A DNA stretch of 64,000 nt, taken from contig NC_090782.1 of the NCBI RefSeq assembly GCF_040054535.1, positions 25,161,501 to 25,225,500 of the forward strand, read 5' to 3'. This stretch comes from Antennarius striatus (lineage: Eukaryota > Chordata > Actinopteri > Lophiiformes > Antennariidae). Shown piece after piece: positions 58,861-64,000 of this stretch. The number at the start of each line of letters is the position of its first letter. Position 1 is the stretch's first letter. The position numbers were made by a program, and so were the translations under genes. Under the pieces are notes generated by a model. It did no database searches. It saw only the letters and a program-made list of their open reading frames with translations, and was not told the DNA's origin.

Positions 58861-60024
58861 TCTCTGCTCTCCTACCTGATGCACAGGCCCAAACTGTCTC
58901 CCCCACGACACGCCCAATATCCGCCCCATAAACCGTCACCCCTGTAACATAAATGCTGATTGGCTTAATGAATTGGCTTAATATTACGATATATTTTAAT
59001 TTAATTAATAATTATGTTTATTACATCATATATAGAGGTTCATTGATGCTTTTGTGATGGAATCTGAGTTGCTATGTTTAATATGATTATAGCTTTTTAT
59101 TATGTGATGTTTTCATTTAAGTGAAACGCTGCATTTCTCAGACAGTTGATTTATTACTGTTCCGTTTTTTGACCCGCTTTGAAGCTAATTGGCGCGTTAT
59201 CTACATCTGCCGCTATTTAACTACATGACTGCTTCTGTCGCTTATGACAAAGAAAAATGACCAAACAAAAGCAGAAGCTGACTCGATTCATTTAGACTCG
59301 ATTTGATTTGACTCGACTCGATTAAATGGATTTGATTCAATTCATCTCAATTCATTTTAAGTCGATTCAACTTGATCGGTTTGATACGATTCAATCTGAC
59401 TCCGTTCGATTTGACTCAACGAGACTCGATTGATTTACTCTCGACAGACTCGGTAGGAACACCTGCTTTACATAACATCATCTGGGTTGAGGCTAATAAA
59501 CCGTGTGTGTGTGCTTCCAACTCGTTGCTCTGAACGTGAGGCGTTCAGGTGACGCTTCCAGTCAGGAATGGAGACAAACTCCAGTTAAATCCTTAAATCA
59601 TTAAAGACAGCAGAAAAGAACATTTAATGGATTTAGGGTTAGGTGATGATGTGTAATTTACAGTCATCGTCTTAATTATCCCACAGAACCCAGGGCCCTG
59701 AAGGCAACACAGGAGAGAACATGTAGATTTTTTTTATTATCACCTGCAATTTATTTAAGGAGAAGAACTAGAGCAGCTCACGCTAACATAAACTAACACG
59801 TCCCGTCCTTCATGGGCCAGAAACAAAAGAGAATCTGCTTCTGCTTTTATTTCCTGATTCTAGTCTGAACCGTTTTAGAAAGAAAGAAATTTGAACTTTT
59901 GTTTGTTTTACTGTAAATTCTTCCATTATCTATAAAACTGCCTCGTAAATTATTATTTATTGATGACTATTATAATTATAGTGGAGAGGCGGCATTAAAA
60001 AAAGCTCATATGTGGCCTAATTAA

Positions 60025-60066
<42 letters not shown>

Positions 60067-62088
60067 GAGAGCGCCGGGAGTTTCCGGGCCGTCCGTTCAA
60101 CCCGTTTCTGGTCGGTTTAGCCCCGCCCCCGCCCCCCTGAATTTGTTGTTCCCCTCTTTGATGACAATTAGCGTCGTGGTCGGTTGGGGTCGGTTTAAGT
60201 CGGGTGAGGTCGGTTGAGCGGCAGGTGATGTCTGCTGGAAGCAACCGTTGGGCCGCGATGCGTCTGACAAGAGACGACCCCCCCCATCGCCACCAAGCCC
60301 CGCCCCCACCCTTCAAGAGCCCCCCCATCACGAGAAACGGAGTGGGTGGAGCCAGCTGCTGACGGGTGACGCCACCACCACCACGAGTGACACACCGGGG
60401 AGCGGGACTCGCGCCGCCACGCCGCAACACTCTCCAGGGTCAAAGGTCAGGCATCTGGAGCAACATGGCCGTCGTTTCTCAGGCTGATAAGACGCCGCCG
60501 GCCCCCCAGGCTTTGTGTGGAGGTTTTAGCAGGTACATTTTTGCGCGTCTTATCAGGCCAGGTGTTCCACACGCTGACTGGAAACCTGGGCTGTGAATGG
60601 CCCCACACCTGAGCCCCACACCTGAGCCGCTAATGGACGCCCTTTATCTTGTTTAAACAGCTCTGATTGGCGATAGGCCGCGCCTAGAAACAAGAACAAC
60701 ATTGATCCACGTTTGTCGGCCATTGTTCTGTGAACTGTGGTCACACATAAACCGTTCTGTCCGACAGCAGAGTTCAAGCATCGCGTCTCATCCTGGTCAC
60801 CTGTGACATCACGTACCTGTCGCATCAACACCTCATCACTGTTACCGGGCAGAAAACTGGGTGCAGCCTGTTCTAGTGACGGACGCCTGTGTTTATTATA
60901 AGCAAAGCGTCTCGAGGAATATTAGTGCTCTGCAAATCTTTCTCGTGTCAATTTGGGTTTTGTTTGTGTGTCGTTTTCTCGTCTTTTAGAGATCAGACAG
61001 GAGTCATTATTCTATCGTGGAAAAATATGGCATTAAAGTATTCCCTCATGCAGTCATGTGATTAAAGTTCTGACAGGAATAAATAGAAGTAATTACTAGA
61101 AACAATGATATAAAGGAGCAGTAATCACCCAATGTTGGCAAACAATGAACTAGAGCTTGTAATGCAAACAGAGGAAAAATTCACATTCAAATGTCATTCC
61201 ACAAAAGCAATTATTTATGTTAGAAGTCACAATGAACCAATAAAAAGTTGCAACCCCACATAAGAACCATATACAGTCATTTAAAAACATAATTTACACA
61301 ACAGTAACATGTAAACATCCTTATTCTGAAACGTTAAAATATAAATGTACAATTTTCCTGACAATTTCAAAATGAAAGTCCAAAAGAAATTTCACCTCTT
61401 ATGTAATATTAACAGAAACAAATTAAATAAATCAGATTTTAACATTTAAATAGAATTCTATGTAAATCTGACTACTACTTATTAAGATATCTGTTATTTT
61501 CAGTTTATAAACTGAAGCTGAAAACTGTGATGACAATCTATTCAAATATTTAAATATACACAAGTGCGATTTTGATCGTTTCTGTTATTTACACGAATGT
61601 TCTTGTGTGTTGTTTCACTGCTTTGTATTTTTAATGTGACCTGCCACATTAAAAGTTAAAGCTACAGTCTGGTGCATTTATCAGGTAACAAGAGTTATGT
61701 TTGAACTGTATGGGGTCCCTTTCAAATAAAATTAAATAAAATAAGTTAAAAAAAAGTCAAATGTAATAATTGGAGCTTTTAGATGCTTTTATTTTGGTGG
61801 GCTTTTCCCGAAACAAAAGGTAAAAAACGTTATCTGTGATTTAATAATTAACCTTGTATTGCTTCTATCATTTTGAACAAAAACAAGACTTGTTTCTTCC
61901 TGTTTTGATAAATTTTCACAATAAAAGTCATTTGAAATCTGTCAGGGGAAAATTAACCCTTGAAAGTTTTCGGACAAACACAGACGTCCCTTTTAATTTG
62001 CGAGCAATCAGGCGGTAACAGCCGTCCCCTCGGGGTGTGTTTATGCAAAACCCCCAGCGGGTCAGTGTGTGTTGATCCAGACTGAAGC

Positions 62089-62090
<2 letters not shown>

Positions 62091-62166
<76 letters not shown>
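62091..62166. repeat. (CA)n array
   Basis: A pure CA run of about 76 bp on the plus strand in gene-free DNA. Confidence 0.94.
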
Positions 62167-62169
<3 letters not shown>

Positions 62170-62689
62170 CATCCACAGCATTTACATAACCGCTCAGTGT
62201 CTGCCTTCACAGCTGGATGCGTTTGCATGCCGTGGGACTTATCAGTATCGCACACACACCTTGGGAGTCACGGCTATTCCACCGAGGGCCCCCCTCCCCC
62301 TGGGGCCACATCCTGTCCCCACTAGAGCTGAGTGATGTCACATCTTCAGAACACAACAGTTTAAACTAGCTTCTACAATTTAACTTGATAATTTAACAGG
62401 AAAATTAGACTGAATTTTTCCTGCTTTTAATTTACGTTTTGACTTCTTACACTTTTTTTTCCAGCCAAATCGATGAAAGGTTTAAACTCTATATGAGAAA
62501 ACTCACACTCCTGCAGGTGTGGGATTGAAGTTCTAATGAGAATAAAGAGAAATAATTACCAGAACAACATAATGACAGTTTGGATCATTTGATGTAAAAG
62601 AAACACAAACCTGAACACAACCGACCAACAAACAACAACCTGAAACTAAACAGCCAACCTCATCCTGATGATGATTAACCATCAGCTGG

Positions 62690-62880
62690 GGGATGAGGAT
62701 GAGGATGATGAGAATGTTGTTGATGATGATGGTTATGATGCTGACAATGATGAGGATGAAGATAGCTATGATAATGATGAGAATGACAATGAGGATGATG
62801 ATGATATGATGATGATGGTAATGATTGTGATGATGACGACGATGATGATGATGATAATGATGATAATGATAATGATGACG
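62690..62880. repeat. Degenerate (GAT)n tract
   Basis: About 190 bp of imperfect GAT units with GAG, GAC and AAT variants. The acidic or histidine-rich readings come from the repeat itself. Confidence 0.92.
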
Positions 62881-64000
62881 ATCTAAAATCACGCCTTTGG
62901 ATCTGATCGTCACGCTAAGACCACAAATCGGTGCGTCGCGTTTTCTGTTGGAGAATCTGTTTCACGCTCTGAACGCGATCCTGATCCCATGATTCCACAG
63001 ATTCCCACAGGGGGTGGGCGTGGGAGTGGGGTGGGGGTGGGGGGGGCGTGTTAGCGATACGACGACACGATGACACGGCGCCTTCTCAAACGTGGCGTTG
63101 GTTTTATGTAACGGGGATCATTCATGTCATGTAAACACGATGCGACACGTAACACAAACCACAAGAGTGGCTCAGGAGCTGGATTGTGTAACTGTCATGT
63201 TCCCAGAGAGGCGCTTTGTGTGGAGCATCTCCTGAGGGCGTCTGTGTCTGAACATTGTGTAACTGCCACATGGCCCCGGGCCCCCACCTGACAAGAAACC
63301 TTCTATTTTTATCAGCAGACCAACAAGCAGTGAAGACAGGAAATGATTTATTACAGCCGCGCGTCAATCAAGCAATAATCTGATGAACATTCGGCAGCTC
63401 GGATTCTCCTGTGTTTCTTCAGTTGGAAAAGAAAAAGAGTAAAATATCCTCACATGTTGTTTGTGAACGTAAACGTAAAACCTTTTGTATATTTTTGCAA
63501 TAAAATTTGATTTACTTTCTAAATTTGTCAAAAATCTGAACCAAAATGAGAGTTTAAAACGACAGGAAAACATGTCAGGAGGCATTTGTTAAATTTTCCC
63601 TTCGTCTAACCTGTCAGTGATCATGTGATCAATAAAAGAACAAGAAATGCACCAACTTCACTGTACGGACCTGGACTGAGCCTGCAAGGTTGTTGGAGTA
63701 GTCGAGTGATTGGTGGAGGCGGAGGGACCACCGACCAATGACGTCACACCTTTCCCTCAGCAGAGACACACCTGACCTTTAAAGGGCGTGGGAAGTGATT
63801 GGGACCAATACCATTGATTAGTATTGATTCTATTGTTTACAAATGAGCAAAGATACAATTGCATATATAAATGTTTGACTTCTGTTACGACGTATTTTGT
63901 GAGAGTTTTGCCCACTCTTGTAACATCTCCCGTTCAGACCTTGTTGTCTCTTCCTCCTCTTCCTCCTCTGACCTTCCTCACCTGGTGCCCGCGGCGAAGC

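Larger units (their letters stand above)
58861..64000. other. Distal gene-free tract to the window end
   Basis: No exon with recognisable homology was found. It contains AT-rich unique DNA, degenerate GATTCGA-type runs (TCGATTTGATTTGACTCGAC, 59284-59430), CA arrays at 60024-60061 and 62091-62166, and a GAT-rich tract. The last 300 bp show no feature I can name. Confidence 0.4.

Noticed and set aside
62533..62913. Histidine- and isoleucine-rich open reading
   Set aside because: Produced by the degenerate GAT tract.

Overview
The window is a stretch of vertebrate nuclear chromosome, almost certainly from a percomorph teleost. Four multi-exon protein genes with GT-AG introns can be reconstructed exon by exon. 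Introns are short and rich in CA/TG microsatellites. Fish-type mobile elements (Tc1, hAT, Tigger/pogo, Penelope, tRNA-derived SINEs) fill the gaps. No bacterial, organellar, rRNA or tRNA gene was seen.

Layout. Positions 852-3583 (minus): BPHL, a mitochondrial-type alpha/beta hydrolase, 7 exons, 281 aa. Positions 3584-8684: a transposon-rich interval holding a three-deep nested insertion (a Penelope-like element containing a hAT-like element containing a Tc1-like element). Positions 8685-13266 (plus): DUSP22, a dual-specificity phosphatase, 7 exons, 185 aa. Positions 14126-19496 (plus): IRF4, a lymphoid transcription factor, 8 coding exons, 451 aa, whose start codon lies only 0.86 kb after the DUSP22 stop. 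Positions 22467-45809 (minus): EXOC2 (SEC5), an exocyst subunit, 27 coding exons, 922 aa, with a probable non-coding first exon and promoter near 52282-52340. From about 52.3 kb to the end no gene was found. The first 5 kb of that tract is high-complexity and poor in repeats and may be regulatory DNA. The rest carries long AAT, TG, CA and GAT simple repeats and G-tracts.

All four reading frames are intact: exon phases add up across every junction and protein lengths agree with the human proteins recalled from memory. DUSP22-IRF4-EXOC2 is the gene order of human 6p25.3, and BPHL lies further along the same human arm (6p25.2), so this is a conserved vertebrate block compacted into 52 kb. The genes do not form a pathway; they act in prodrug/thioester hydrolysis (BPHL), JNK/T-cell signalling (DUSP22), B/T-cell transcription (IRF4) and vesicle tethering (EXOC2).

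The unusual content is mostly non-coding. A dispersed repeat family carries tandem nuclear-receptor half-sites. EXOC2 introns hold three copies of a hAT-like element containing a 64-bp minisatellite, one of them hit again by a Tigger-like element. UG repeats form both splice sites of EXOC2 intron 9. A hairpin covers the expected branch-point zone of EXOC2 intron 4. A large inverted repeat lies in an IRF4 intron. I did not find a convincing undescribed gene system.
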